A program made the translations under genes and the position numbers. A stretch of 64,000 bases of DNA from Gemmobacter lanyuensis (lineage in GTDB: Bacteria; Pseudomonadota; Alphaproteobacteria; Rhodobacterales; Rhodobacteraceae), in assembly GCF_014652355.1 (NCBI RefSeq), contig NZ_BMYQ01000006.1:124001-188000 (forward strand), given 5' to 3'. The notes beneath the pieces are model-generated. The model saw nothing but the letters and a program-made list of their open reading frames with translations, was not told where the DNA came from and made no database searches. Each line of letters starts with the position of its first letter. Within the stretch, counting starts at the first letter, position 1. Below are positions 37,779 to 47,366 of the stretch, in pieces.

Positions 37779-38811
37779 AGCCGATGGTGCGGCGCAGAAG
37801 ATCCATCCAGTTGCCCCAGCACAACCGCTCGATCAGCGCGGGGCCATAGCCTGCCTGCTGCATGGCGGTGATCAGCCGCGGCAAGTCGGACGCGCCCTGC
37901 AGCCAGTCGGCGGTCATGGTGCCGTCGAAATCCGACCCCAGCGCCACGCCGCCTTCGCCCAGCCGGTCCATCAGGTGATCCAGATGGCGGATCATCCGCT
38001 CTGCGCCCATCGCGGGGTTCTTCACCCCGTCTTCGCGCAGGAAGGCCACCCCGAAGTTCAGCCCCACCAGCCCGCCGGTTTCGGCCATGGCGTCGAGCTG
38101 CCGGTCGGTAAGGTTGCGCGTCGCCGGGCAGAGCGCATGGGCCGCTGCATGGGTTGAAACCAGCGGCTTGGTGCTGATCCGCGCGACATCCCAGAACCCG
38201 GCTTCGTTCAGATGGGCCAGATCGACCAGTATACCCAGCCGGTCGCAGGCCTGCACCAGCCGCATCCCGGCCTCGGTCAGGCCCGGCCCGGTATCGGGCG
38301 AAGCGGGAAAGTTGAACGGCACGCCATGGCCAAAGATGTTCTCACGGCTCCAGACCGGGCCGAGGCTGCGCAGCCCGGCTGCATGAAGGACGTGCAGTTC
38401 ATCCAGCCCCGCGCCAATGCCCTCGCATCCCTCCAGATGCAGGATCGCGGCAATCGCCCCCGCGCTGCGAGCGGCTTCGATTTCGGCCACGCTGCGGCAA
38501 AGACGGATCGCATCGGGCCGCGCCGCCGACATGCGGATCAGGATTGCCGCCTGTTCGAGCGTGACGCGATGGGCCTTGTCCAGGCTGATCGGCGGATAAG
38601 CGCGATAGGTGGCCATCGGATCGGGGGCATCCGCCTTTTCCCCCGGCACCCACATGGCGAAGAAACCGCCAGCAAAGCCCCCGGCGCGGCAGGCGGGCAG
38701 GGAAATTGCGCCATCCCAGCCCTCCAGAAAGGCGCGCCCCTCTGCGTCATTCATCGCCCAAAGGCAGGAAAGCAGATCGTTATGGCCATCGAAAACGGCA
38801 GGTCTGGACAT
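37777..38811 (-). CDS. Membrane dipeptidase (renal dipeptidase type, peptidase M19)
   Basis: This 344-residue zinc dipeptidase has the M19 signature DGHNDLL, with the first metal His and Asp. LHLEGCEGIGAG (Glu), VDLAHLNEAGFW (His) and VSTHAAAHAL follow, then ALGSDFDGTM near the end. M19 enzymes cleave dipeptides, including ones with a C-terminal D-residue. No signal peptide is seen, so this copy is cytosolic. The dipeptide importer operon starts 152 bp away on the other strand. It therefore probably cuts the imported dipeptides. Start ATG 38811 (MSRPAVFDGHND). Confidence 0.93.
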   Translation of the reverse strand: MSRPAVFDGHNDLLSCLWAMNDAEGRAFLEGWDGAISLPACRAGGFAGGFFAMWVPGEKADAPDPMATYRAYPPISLDKAHRVTLEQAAILIRMSAARPDAIRLCRSVAEIEAARSAGAIAAILHLEGCEGIGAGLDELHVLHAAGLRSLGPVWSRENIFGHGVPFNFPASPDTGPGLTEAGMRLVQACDRLGILVDLAHLNEAGFWDVARISTKPLVSTHAAAHALCPATRNLTDRQLDAMAETGGLVGLNFGVAFLREDGVKNPAMGAERMIRHLDHLMDRLGEGGVALGSDFDGTMTADWLQGASDLPRLITAMQQAGYGPALIERLCWGNWMDLLRRTIG

Positions 38812-38963
38812 GGATGCTCCTTTTCGCGGCAGGCGGTTGCGCCGATCACGCCATGTTTCACAAAGGTTGACAAGTCCGGGTAAAAAATTGCCCAATCGGT
38901 CAAGGAATCCGCGATCGAACCGGTTACCTCATGCAAATCATGAATAAATCCAGGGAGTTGACG

Positions 38964-40562
38964 ATGTTTCTTGAGACGAACCTCCGCCGTTCGGGCGTTG
39001 CCGCCTGCGCGGCCCTGATGCTGGCCACGGCCCCGGCGGCCCTGCTGGCCGCGACCCCGCCGGAAACGCTGGTCATCGCGGATGCGATTGACGATATCGT
39101 CTCGCTCGACCCGCAAGAGGCCTATGAATTCTCGGGTCTGGATGTGGTGAACAACGTCTATGACGGTCTGGTCGAGCTGGACCCCGCCACCCCCGGCGCG
39201 CCGGTGCCCGGTCTGGCGGAAAGCTGGTCGGTGTCGGAAGACGGCATGACCTTTACCTTCAAGATGAAGTCGGGGATCACCTTCTCCTCGGGCAATCCGG
39301 TTACGGCCGAGGATGCGGCCTTTTCGCTGCAGCGCGCGGTCAAGCTGAACAAATCGCCTGCCTTCATCCTGAACCAGTTCGGCTGGACGGCCGAAAATGT
39401 TGAAGAAATGGTCAAGGCCGATGGCGATACCGTCGTGCTGAAAACCGACAAGGCCTATGCGCCGACCTTCCTTTACAACTGCCTGACCGCGGGGGTCGCC
39501 TCGGTTGTGGACAAAGCCACCGTCATGGCCAATGAGGTGAACGGCGATCTGGGGAACGAATGGCTCAAGACCAATTCGGCCGGAACGGGCGCCTTCATCC
39601 TGAAATCCTACAAGCCGAATGAAGGCTATCTGCTGGAGGCCCGCGCCGGCCACTGGCGCGGCGATGCCAAGCTGAAGTCGGTCTTCATGCGCCATGTGCC
39701 CGAAGCCGCGACCCAGCGCCTGCTGCTGGAAAAGGGCGATATCGACATCGCCCGCGAGCTGACCCCGGTCGATATCGAGGGGATCAAGGGCAATGCCGAT
39801 CTGAAGGTTCAGGCCGATGTCGGCGGGCAGGTCTTCTATCTGTCGTTCAACCAGAAAAATGAGAACTACAAGAACCAGAAATTCCTCGAGGCGATGCGCT
39901 GGGGCATCGATTACCAGGGCCTCGCCGATACGGTGCTGAAGGGCAATATGGTCGTCCATCAGGCCTTCCTGCCCAAGGGCTATCTCGGCGCGCTGGATGA
40001 CATGCCCTACACCCTCGATGTGGAAAAGGCCAAGGCCCTCCTGGCGGAAAGCGGCGTGACCGATCCGACGCTGGTGCTGGATGTCCGCAACGCCAGCGAC
40101 CGCATGGAGATGGCCCAGTCGATCCAGAACACCTTTGGTCAGATCGGCATCAAGGTGGAACTGAACATCGGCGAAGGCGCCGAGCAGCTGAAACGCTATC
40201 GCGCGCGCCAGCACGACGCGACGCTGCAAAGCTGGGGCCCGGATTACCCGGACCCGCATACCAACGCGGGGTCTTTCGCCTGGAATGACAACAACGCCGA
40301 TGATGCCTCGACCGGGACGCTGGCCTGGCGCAACAGCTATGATCCGGGCGCGCTGAACGACATTACCGCCGCCGCGGTGATGGAGGGCGATGCCGCCAAG
40401 CGCAAGGCGATGTATGAAGACCTGCAAACGCAGCATCGTGAAACCTCGCCCTTCATCGTCATGTTCCAGATCGGCTATAATTCGGCCATGCGGAACAATG
40501 TGGCGGGCTTCTACACCGGTGGTGCGATCGATTCGGCCGCCTATTGGCTTGTGACGAAGTAA
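38964..40562 (+). CDS. Peptide ABC transporter substrate-binding protein (DppA/OppA-like)
   Basis: This 532-residue periplasmic binding protein of SBP family 5 has a signal peptide ending in LLAA (about residue 30). Typical segments are IVSLDPQEAYE, NVYDGLVELDP, SWSVSEDGMTFTFKMKSGITF and LARNASDRMEMAQ-like strands near the C-terminus. ATG 38964 has CAGGGAGTTGACG upstream. It is the first gene of the importer operon and faces the dipeptidase gene. The 152-bp gap holds a TTGACA (38867-38872) that could be a -35 box, but I see no matching -10. The ligand is inferred as di- or oligopeptide. Confidence 0.9.
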   Translation: MFLETNLRRSGVAACAALMLATAPAALLAATPPETLVIADAIDDIVSLDPQEAYEFSGLDVVNNVYDGLVELDPATPGAPVPGLAESWSVSEDGMTFTFKMKSGITFSSGNPVTAEDAAFSLQRAVKLNKSPAFILNQFGWTAENVEEMVKADGDTVVLKTDKAYAPTFLYNCLTAGVASVVDKATVMANEVNGDLGNEWLKTNSAGTGAFILKSYKPNEGYLLEARAGHWRGDAKLKSVFMRHVPEAATQRLLLEKGDIDIARELTPVDIEGIKGNADLKVQADVGGQVFYLSFNQKNENYKNQKFLEAMRWGIDYQGLADTVLKGNMVVHQAFLPKGYLGALDDMPYTLDVEKAKALLAESGVTDPTLVLDVRNASDRMEMAQSIQNTFGQIGIKVELNIGEGAEQLKRYRARQHDATLQSWGPDYPDPHTNAGSFAWNDNNADDASTGTLAWRNSYDPGALNDITAAAVMEGDAAKRKAMYEDLQTQHRETSPFIVMFQIGYNSAMRNNVAGFYTGGAIDSAAYWLVTK

Positions 40563-40610
40563 GAGGTTGCGCCCCCGTCCCGGAACGGGTCGGGGGCGCC
40601 CATCACCGGA

Positions 40611-41663
40611 ATGACCGCATCCCTTCCTTCCTCGCCCTGGGCGGGCCGACTGCGTGGCCTTGGCGCTGCGCTGTTTTCGCTGGCGGCCACGCTGCTTGGC
40701 CTCTTGTTCGTGACCTTCATCATCGGCCGCGTGGTGCCGATCGACCCGGTTCTGGCCATCGTGGGCGAACGCGCGACCGAGGCGCAGATTGCCGCGACCC
40801 GCACGGCGCTGGGGCTGGATCAGCCGCTTTGGCAGCAATTCCTGATCTTCGTGGGCAATGCGCTGCAGGGCGATCTGGGCACCTCGATCCGCACGGGCGA
40901 ACCCGTCCTGCAGGCGGTGAGCCGCGCCTTCCCCGCCACGCTGGAGCTTGCGACGCTTGCGACCATCATCGGCGTCCTGGCCGGGGTGCCAGCGGGCGTT
41001 CTGGCTGCCACGCGCCCGGGAAGCCTTGCTGACCATATCGTGCGGCTTGTGGGGCTGATGGGCTATTCCATGCCGGTGTTCTGGCTGGGGCTGATCGGGC
41101 TTTTGCTGTTCTACGGCGTGCTGGGATGGGTTGGGGGGCCAGGGCGGCTCGATGCGGCTTTTGACATGATGTATGAATTCGAGGTGACGCCGGTCAGCGG
41201 CATGATCCTGATCGACACGGCCCTGGCCGGGCGCTGGGACATGTTCGTCAATGCGATCAGCCACCTGATCCTGCCCGCGGGCCTGCTGGGCTATGTCTCT
41301 ATGGCCTATATCAGCCGTATGACCCGCAGCTTCATGATGAATGAACTGGGGCAGGAATATATCACCACCGCCCGCGTCAAGGGCATGCCGGAATGGCGGG
41401 TGATCTGGGTCCATGCCATGCGGAACGTGCTGGTGCCGCTGATCACCGTCATCGCGCTGAGCTATGCCTATCTGCTGGAAGGTTCAGTCCTGACCGAGAC
41501 GATCTTCGCCTGGCCCGGCCTTGGCAGCTACATCACCGACGCGCTGATGGTGAACGACATGCCCGCCGTGCTGGGGGGTACCGTCGTCGTAGGGGTGGCC
41601 TTCGTGCTGCTGAACCTTCTGTCCGACCTGCTCTACCGGCTGGTCGATCCGCGTGCGAGGTAA
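40611..41663 (+). CDS. ABC transporter permease, DppB-like
   Basis: This 350-residue inner-membrane permease of the peptide/nickel group has about six hydrophobic segments. The cytosolic coupling motif is EYITTARVKGMPEWRVIWVHAMRN. The N-terminal feature RVVPIDPVLAIVGERATEAQI matches DppB. It follows the binding-protein gene by 48 bp and overlaps the start region of the next permease. The start ATG 40611 has CACCGGA upstream. Confidence 0.9.
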   Translation: MTASLPSSPWAGRLRGLGAALFSLAATLLGLLFVTFIIGRVVPIDPVLAIVGERATEAQIAATRTALGLDQPLWQQFLIFVGNALQGDLGTSIRTGEPVLQAVSRAFPATLELATLATIIGVLAGVPAGVLAATRPGSLADHIVRLVGLMGYSMPVFWLGLIGLLLFYGVLGWVGGPGRLDAAFDMMYEFEVTPVSGMILIDTALAGRWDMFVNAISHLILPAGLLGYVSMAYISRMTRSFMMNELGQEYITTARVKGMPEWRVIWVHAMRNVLVPLITVIALSYAYLLEGSVLTETIFAWPGLGSYITDALMVNDMPAVLGGTVVVGVAFVLLNLLSDLLYRLVDPRAR

Positions 41664-41667
41664 GGGC

Positions 41668-42570
41668 ATGGCAATCATCGCTTGGCTGCGGGACCCCAAT
41701 CCCGCCTCGCGCCGGCAGGCCCGTCTGGGGCAGGCCTATCTGGGGTGGCTGCGGCTGCGGCGGAACCCGCTGGCAATGGCGGGGCTGGTGATCATCGGCC
41801 TTCTGTTGGTGCTGGCGGCCTTTGCGCCCTGGCTTGCCCCGCATGATCCCATCGCGCAGAATCTGCAGAATCGGCTGATGCCGCCCGGCACGCCCGGGCA
41901 TCTGCTGGGCACCGATGACTTCGGCCGCGATATCCTGACCCGCATCCTCTATGGCGCACGCATCACCCTGTCGGTCATCGCGTTGGTCGCGGTCACTGCA
42001 CCGCTGCTGGGGCTGATCATCGGCACGGTTTCGGGCTATTTCGGCGGCTGGGTCGATGGGGTGCTGATGCGGATCACCGATATCTTCCTAGCCTTCCCGC
42101 GGCTCATTCTGGCGCTGGCGCTGGTGGCCGTGCTGGGGCCGGGGATCGAGAACGCGGTGCTGGCCATCGCACTGACCGCCTGGCCGCCCTATGCCCGCGT
42201 CGCGCGGGCCGAAACGCTGACGGTGCGGAATTCCGACTATATCGCCGCGGTGCGTCTGCAGGGGGCGGGGTCGGTGCGGGTGATCTGGGGGCATATCATG
42301 CCGATGTGCCTGCCTTCGGTCATCATCCGGGTTACGCTGGATATGGCCGGGGTAATCCTGATTGCGGCGGGGCTTGGCTTTCTGGGGCTGGGCGCGCAAC
42401 CACCGCTGTCGGAATGGGGTCTGATGATTTCCGCCGGGCGCAAATACCTGTTCGAACAATGGTGGGTCGCCACCATGCCGGGGCTTGCGATCTTCATCGT
42501 CTCGCTGGGGTTCAATCTTCTGGGCGACGGGCTGCGCGATGTGCTGGATCCAAGGAGTGCGGGCAAATGA
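41668..42570 (+). CDS. ABC transporter permease, DppC-like
   Basis: This 300-residue permease is the partner of the DppB-like protein. The N-terminal helix is followed by LGTDDFGRDILTRILYGARI, typical of DppC. The coupling loop is NSDYIAAVRLQGAGSVRVIWGHIMP, listed by its place (about residues 190-214). ATG 41668 is preferred over ATG 41653 because the AGGTAAGGGC upstream fits it better. Its stop overlaps the next gene start (ATGA). Confidence 0.9.
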   Translation: MAIIAWLRDPNPASRRQARLGQAYLGWLRLRRNPLAMAGLVIIGLLLVLAAFAPWLAPHDPIAQNLQNRLMPPGTPGHLLGTDDFGRDILTRILYGARITLSVIALVAVTAPLLGLIIGTVSGYFGGWVDGVLMRITDIFLAFPRLILALALVAVLGPGIENAVLAIALTAWPPYARVARAETLTVRNSDYIAAVRLQGAGSVRVIWGHIMPMCLPSVIIRVTLDMAGVILIAAGLGFLGLGAQPPLSEWGLMISAGRKYLFEQWWVATMPGLAIFIVSLGFNLLGDGLRDVLDPRSAGK

Positions 42571-43397
42571 CGCTGCTGTCGGTCAAGAACCTGCGGGTCA
42601 GTTTCGATACCGAGGCCGGTCTGGTCGAAGCCGTGCGCGGGGTGTCCTTCAGCCTCGGCCGGGAACGGCTGGGCATCGTGGGCGAAAGCGGATCGGGCAA
42701 AACCATGACCGGCCGGTCGGTCCTGCGCCTTGTGCGCCCGCCGGGCCGGATCGAGGCCGAGGAGATGCGCTTTGACGGGCAGGACCTGATGGCCCTGTCG
42801 GAACGCGACATGCGCCGTCTGCGCGGCCCGCGCATCGCCATGGTGATGCAAGACCCGAAATACAGCCTGAACCCCGTGATGAAAGTGGGCGACCAGCTGA
42901 TGGAAGGTCTGCGCCAGCGTGACCGCCTGTCCCGGTCCGAAGCCCGCGCCAAGGCCGTCGCCGCGCTTGAGGCCGTGCAGATTCGCGACCCCGAGCGGGT
43001 TCTGGAGGCCTATCCGCATGAGCTTTCGGGCGGGATGGGCCAGCGCGTGATGATCGCCATGATGCTGATCCCGAACCCCGATCTGCTGATCGCCGATGAA
43101 CCGACCAGTGCGCTCGATGTGACCGTTCAGGCCGAGGTGCTGTCGATCCTCGATGGACTGGTGCGCGACCGGGGCATGGGGCTGATCTTCATCAGCCATG
43201 ACCTGCGGCTGGTCGCGCGGTTCTGCGACCGGGTGCTGGTGATGTACAAGGGCCGCGTGGTCGAGGAACTGGCCGCGCGCGACCTGCTGGCGGCGCGACA
43301 CCCCTATACGCAGGGTCTGCTCAACTGCCTGCCGCGCATTGGCGGGGACCGAGGGCCGCTGCCCGGCCTTGATCGCAATGCAGAATGGGCGCGCTGA
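42567..43397 (+). CDS. ABC transporter ATP-binding protein, DppD-like
   Basis: This 276-residue ATPase has Walker [16 protein letters not shown]-loop VMQDPKYSL and signature [15 protein letters not shown]. Walker B is [14 protein letters not shown], with H-loop ISHDL. It lacks the usual C-terminal oligopeptide domain Cys cluster of full-length DppD (about 325 residues) and so is a short form. It is coupled to the permease by a 4-bp overlap and is followed one base later by the second ATPase. Confidence 0.9.
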   Translation: MTLLSVKNLRVSFDTEAGLVEAVRGVSFSLGRERLGIVGESGSGKTMTGRSVLRLVRPPGRIEAEEMRFDGQDLMALSERDMRRLRGPRIAMVMQDPKYSLNPVMKVGDQLMEGLRQRDRLSRSEARAKAVAALEAVQIRDPERVLEAYPHELSGGMGQRVMIAMMLIPNPDLLIADEPTSALDVTVQAEVLSILDGLVRDRGMGLIFISHDLRLVARFCDRVLVMYKGRVVEELAARDLLAARHPYTQGLLNCLPRIGGDRGPLPGLDRNAEWAR

Positions 43398-43398
43398 C

Positions 43399-44154
43399 AT
43401 GGCCTTGATCGAGATCGAAAACCTCTCTGTCACCTTCACCGCGCAGGGCCGTCAGGTCCGGGCGGTGGAAAATGTCAGCCTGTCGGTCGAGGCGCGCGAA
43501 AGCTATGGCCTTGTAGGCGAAAGCGGATCGGGAAAATCCACCATCCTGCGCGCGATCTGTGGTCTGGCGCCGGTGTCGGGCGGGACCATCCGCATCGGCG
43601 GCGCGCCTGTGCAGCGCGACAAGGCCTTTTCGCGCCGCGTGCAGATGGTGTTCCAAGACCCCTACGCCAGCCTGCATCCGCGCCATACGCTGGACCGCAC
43701 GCTGTCAGAGCCGCTGGCGATCCACGGGATCGGCGATGCCGATGCGCGGGTGGTGCAGGCGCTTCGGGACGTGGGCCTGCCGACGAGCTTCCGCTTCCGC
43801 TATCCCCACCAACTGTCGGGGGGGCAAAGGCAACGCGTGGCGATTGCGCGGGCGCTGATGCTTGAACCCGAAATCCTGCTGCTGGATGAACCGACCAGCG
43901 CGCTGGATGCCAGTGTGCAGGCCGAGGTGCTGAACCTGCTGGCCCGGCTGCGCGCCGAACGGGGGCTGACCTTCCTGATGGTGAGCCATGACCTCGCGGT
44001 GATTGATCATATGTGCGACCGGGTTCTGGTCATGCAGCATGGCCGCGCGGTCGAGGAACTGGCCCGCGACGACCTTGCCGGGGCGCGGATGAAAACCGAT
44101 TACGCGCGCAGCCTGTTTGCAGCCAGCGCCGACCGCATGTTGACCTCCAGCTGA
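43399..44154 (+). CDS. ABC transporter ATP-binding protein, DppF-like
   Basis: This 251-residue ATPase has Walker A GESGSGKSTILRAI, Q-loop VFQDPYASLHPRH and signature LSGGQRQRVAIARAL. Walker B is [14 protein letters not shown], with H-loop VSHDLAV. It closes the dpp-like operon. Its last 55 bp lie antisense to the 3' end of the methyltransferase gene, so the two genes share real coding DNA at their ends. No terminator is visible between them. Confidence 0.9.
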   Translation: MALIEIENLSVTFTAQGRQVRAVENVSLSVEARESYGLVGESGSGKSTILRAICGLAPVSGGTIRIGGAPVQRDKAFSRRVQMVFQDPYASLHPRHTLDRTLSEPLAIHGIGDADARVVQALRDVGLPTSFRFRYPHQLSGGQRQRVAIARALMLEPEILLLDEPTSALDASVQAEVLNLLARLRAERGLTFLMVSHDLAVIDHMCDRVLVMQHGRAVEELARDDLAGARMKTDYARSLFAASADRMLTSS

Positions 44155-44912
44155 TCCACCATTGCCACTGGCACGGGGCGGGGGGCGAAATGCCCCCCGG
44201 CCTTGCGCGGCACAAGGCGGATGGCGGCGTTCTGGTAAAAGCCGCGCGCGCGGTAATCGGCAAAGCCCGCGCCCGGGATCATCTGTCCCTGACGGTCGGA
44301 CAACGGATAGGCGCGGCCATAGGTTACCAGCCATTCGAAATCGAGCCCGCGCGCCAGCAGGAATTCATAAAGCGCCAGCATCTCGTTCCACGCGAATTCG
44401 GTATAATGTAGCAATTCGTCAAACAGGATCACGCTGCCCGACCCCAGTCGGTCGCCCAACCCGAACAGCACCGTCCGGGCCGAGGAGTAGAGATCGCAGT
44501 CGATATGCAGAAAGGCCGGAGGCGGGCCGTCGTAGCGCGGCAGGGTCTGTTCGAAGGCGCCGATATGCAGCGTCACATTCGGCGCGACGGCGGGCGGGGC
44601 GGGCAGGGCAAAGTCAAGCTGCCAGTCGCCGCGCCCGTCATCGGGAAAGCCCGTGAAACTGTCAAAACCATGCACGGCTTGATCGGGGCGCAGGGCCGCA
44701 AGGTGGTTCAGGCTGCGCCCTTTCCAGACGCCGAATTCCAGCACCGGCCCGGCGGGGGCCTGCCACAGGGCGGCCTCCAGCACCCGCTTCCACGGCTTCC
44801 GACGCGACCGCATCAGATGCCGCAGCCCGAATCGCGGCAGCGCAAGGCCCTGTCGGCCAAAGCTGTCATGAGTGGCAAGCAGGAAGGCGGCATAGGCGGC
44901 AGGGTCGATCAT
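44100..44912 (-). CDS. Class I SAM-dependent methyltransferase, TylF/MycF-like
   Basis: This protein of 270 residues from ATG 44912 (303 from ATG 45011) has the SAM-binding core LEFGVWKGRSLNHLAAL. A VHGFDSFTGFPDD segment and an FLHIDCDLYSSARTVL segment follow, as in TylF/MycF-type macrocin O-methyltransferases. Such enzymes occur widely outside antibiotic clusters, and the substrate here is unknown. I prefer ATG 44912 (MIDPAAYAAFL), but neither start has a strong RBS. The 3' end overlaps dppF by 55 bp in convergent orientation. Confidence 0.75.
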   Translation of the reverse strand: MIDPAAYAAFLLATHDSFGRQGLALPRFGLRHLMRSRRKPWKRVLEAALWQAPAGPVLEFGVWKGRSLNHLAALRPDQAVHGFDSFTGFPDDGRGDWQLDFALPAPPAVAPNVTLHIGAFEQTLPRYDGPPPAFLHIDCDLYSSARTVLFGLGDRLGSGSVILFDELLHYTEFAWNEMLALYEFLLARGLDFEWLVTYGRAYPLSDRQGQMIPGAGFADYRARGFYQNAAIRLVPRKAGGHFAPRPVPVAMVDQLEVNMRSALAANRLRA

Positions 44913-45044
44913 CGGCGCCAGACTGCCCCGGAAGTTGCGCCAAGTCACCCCTGATTGCGCGCCCGGCGCCCTGCGACGAATTTGCTGGATTGCTGCGACA
45001 ATCTGTCCCATCCTTCCCCTGCGCGCACCAATTGGGAGGTTGGA

Positions 45045-45242
45045 ATGAGCAAACTTGTCGCCATCATCTGTGTCGTCAGCTGGTCGGGTTTTTGGGCCTT
45101 CGGCTATCTGGCCCTGTCCGCGGGGGTGGCCGACACGTCGCAGATGGTGACGGCGGCCATGTTGGCGACAGTCGGCTTTTTCACCGGGATGATCACCTGG
45201 TTGAAACTGTCGCGCGACGGAGCGATGCCGCTGCGCGCCTGA
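45045..45242 (+). CDS. Small two-helix membrane protein
   Basis: This 65-residue protein has two hydrophobic segments (about residues 4-25 and 32-54) joined by a short hydrophilic turn with GVADTSQM. GGGAGGTTGGA lies just before ATG 45045. No enzymatic motif is seen and I do not recognise a family. It lies between the methyltransferase gene (divergent) and the lytic transglycosylase gene (convergent, 7 bp away), so it is likely a separate small transcript. Confidence 0.65.
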   Translation: MSKLVAIICVVSWSGFWAFGYLALSAGVADTSQMVTAAMLATVGFFTGMITWLKLSRDGAMPLRA

Positions 45243-45249
45243 GAGTGGG

Positions 45250-47187
45250 TTAGCCGCGCAATTCCGCGGTCAGACGCACCGGTCCGGGTCTGCCGCGCAG
45301 TAGGGCGCGGTAGATCACCAGTGATTCCGACACGCGCATGACATAGGTCCGGGTTTCTGAAATCGGGATCATCTCGACCCAGTCGATCACATCCACCGCA
45401 TCCGACCGCGGATCGCCAAATTCGGTGATCCAGCGCCGCGGGCGCCCCGGCCCCGCGTTGTAGCCCGAGGCGACAAGCGCGACCGAAGGCCCGAACTCAT
45501 CGACCAGTTTGGCCAGATAGGCGCTTCCGAGCCGGGCATTGTAGGCGGGATCGCGCGTCAGATTGGCCAGATCGAAGGGCAGGCCCAGCTCTTTCGCCAT
45601 GCGTTCCGCCGTCTCAGGCATCAGCTGCATCAACCCGCGCGCGCCTGCGCTGCTGCGGGCGGCGGGGTCAAATTCGCTTTCGCGCCGCGAAATCGCCAGG
45701 GCGAAGGCGCGTGACACGGCAAGACCGCTGTCGGGCACCAGATCGGCCAGCGGGAAATAGGCGGCGGGCAGGATGATCCCGCGCTCGGCCCCCTGTTTCG
45801 CCAGCAGGACCGCGACATGCGGTTCGTTGATCCGCAGCGAAAGCGATGCAAGGCTTGCCAGATCCTCGGGGCCCAAGCCTTCGGCCAGATGCAGCAGGAA
45901 CCGCTTGCCCAGCGTCCGGTCCCCCACACGCAAAAGCAAAAGCCCCGCCTCCAGCACTGTAGACCGCGCGAAGGCGCGGCTGCGCCAGTCAGCGGCGTTC
46001 AGCGGCGCCAGAAGTGCGGGGTCAAGCGGCTGGCCCAGGCGTTCGGCCGCAAGCTGGCCGTAATAGGCGGTCTGGTGGCGGGCCGCGGCCTGAAAGGCGG
46101 CCTGCGCTTCTGCCGGGCGTTTGGCGGCATCCAACGCCCGGCCCTGCCAATATTTCGCGCGGCTGACGGAAATCGGCGTGCCCACGGCCTGTTCCAGATG
46201 CTGGAAATGGCGCAAAGCGGTGTCAGCATCGCCGAGACGGCGCAGAGCGATGAACCCGGCGAGGAATTCGAGATCTGCGTAATCGGCCCCGCCGCTCAGC
46301 TGATGGCGGGCTGCGATGCGATAGGCGGCCTTGGCATCGCCTTCACGCAGCATCTGCCGCGCCAGCTGCGCGCGGCGCTTGGCCCAGGCCTCGGGCTGCC
46401 CCAGCAGATCGAGGTTTTGGGATTGGTCGAGCATCAGGGCCGCGGCCTCGGCCCACAGATCCTTGGCAATGCGCCAATCCGCACGGGCATGGGCCAGCAG
46501 CGGATGGCTTGCCAGCGCCTCCGGCACGGCCCGCACCAGCGCATCCACCCCCTCGGCCCGGTCCATCAGCGCCAGACGCGCGCGGGCCAGCGCCTGCCAG
46601 TCGGCCGGCACTTGCGGCAGCAGGCGGCGGGCCTCGGCATCCTCGCGCGCCCAGAGCATGGTGGCCAGCCGCTCGGTCGTCAGCCGGGTCAGGCCGGGGT
46701 AGAGCGCAAAGAGCGCCGTCTGATCCGCGCTTGTCATCGGAAGGTTGACCCAGGCGCGGCGGGCTTCGGCCTCGGCCTCGGCCGTGCGACCGCTGGCCTG
46801 CAGCGCTCGGATCACCGCCAGCGACCCGGCGCCGGTTTCGGGCAGGTGGCTGCCGAACCACCCGAGCACCCGCGCCGGGGTGGAAGATCGCGCCACCGCC
46901 GTTTCCGCCTTTTCCCGCAGCAGCGGCAGGCCCGGCCAATCGGGGCGACGGGCTAGGAAGGCCTCATACTCGGTCAGCGTGCCTTCGCCCGCGCGCAGGC
47001 GTTGCCATTCGATGATATCGGCCCCCACGGGCGACGATTGCGCGGCAAGGCGCGTGGCTTCGGGCCAGTTGGCGCGGCCCGCTTCGGCAAGAGCCAAGCG
47101 CAGGGCGCCCACGGCATCGGTTTCGGCGGACGCCGGGGTGGCTAGGCCGAGCGTCAGGAGAAGGGCGAGGGGGCGGAGGATCTGCAT
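45250..47187 (-). CDS. slt: Soluble-type lytic murein transglycosylase (Slt70 family)
   Basis: This 644-residue periplasmic protein has a signal peptide ending in PASA (about residue 21) and a long alpha-helical superhelical region. The C-terminal SLT domain has SRRESEFDPAARSSAGA with the catalytic Glu. GLMQLMPETA and SGYNAGPGRPRRWI follow. It cleaves the MurNAc-GlcNAc bond with 1,6-anhydro product formation. ATG 47187 (MQILRPLALLL) is chosen as the start because it begins the signal peptide. It is divergent from dapA, 179 bp away. Confidence 0.95.
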   Translation of the reverse strand: MQILRPLALLLTLGLATPASAETDAVGALRLALAEAGRANWPEATRLAAQSSPVGADIIEWQRLRAGEGTLTEYEAFLARRPDWPGLPLLREKAETAVARSSTPARVLGWFGSHLPETGAGSLAVIRALQASGRTAEAEAEARRAWVNLPMTSADQTALFALYPGLTRLTTERLATMLWAREDAEARRLLPQVPADWQALARARLALMDRAEGVDALVRAVPEALASHPLLAHARADWRIAKDLWAEAAALMLDQSQNLDLLGQPEAWAKRRAQLARQMLREGDAKAAYRIAARHQLSGGADYADLEFLAGFIALRRLGDADTALRHFQHLEQAVGTPISVSRAKYWQGRALDAAKRPAEAQAAFQAAARHQTAYYGQLAAERLGQPLDPALLAPLNAADWRSRAFARSTVLEAGLLLLRVGDRTLGKRFLLHLAEGLGPEDLASLASLSLRINEPHVAVLLAKQGAERGIILPAAYFPLADLVPDSGLAVSRAFALAISRRESEFDPAARSSAGARGLMQLMPETAERMAKELGLPFDLANLTRDPAYNARLGSAYLAKLVDEFGPSVALVASGYNAGPGRPRRWITEFGDPRSDAVDVIDWVEMIPISETRTYVMRVSESLVIYRALLRGRPGPVRLTAELRG

Positions 47188-47366
47188 GGCGCGAAGGTGC
47201 CGCAAGGTTCTGCGAGGGGCAACTCACTTCCCCGCCAGCCGGGCAGGAATTGGCCGGTCGGCTTTTGGCATTTCCCCGCACGGCGCAACTTGGCAAGTCT
47301 CGCCCGGATCGTTAGAGGAAAGGCGTCAATCGGGCGAGTCTGCCCCAGCTTCAGGAGATGCGTGTC

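Noticed and set aside
38867-38872. TTGACA as a promoter of the peptide importer
   Set aside because: No acceptable -10 box lies 16-18 bp downstream, so I do not list it as a promoter feature.
38751-41414. Minus-strand ORF of 887 codons opposite the peptide importer genes
   Set aside because: The importer genes have full family signatures; the antisense frame has none.
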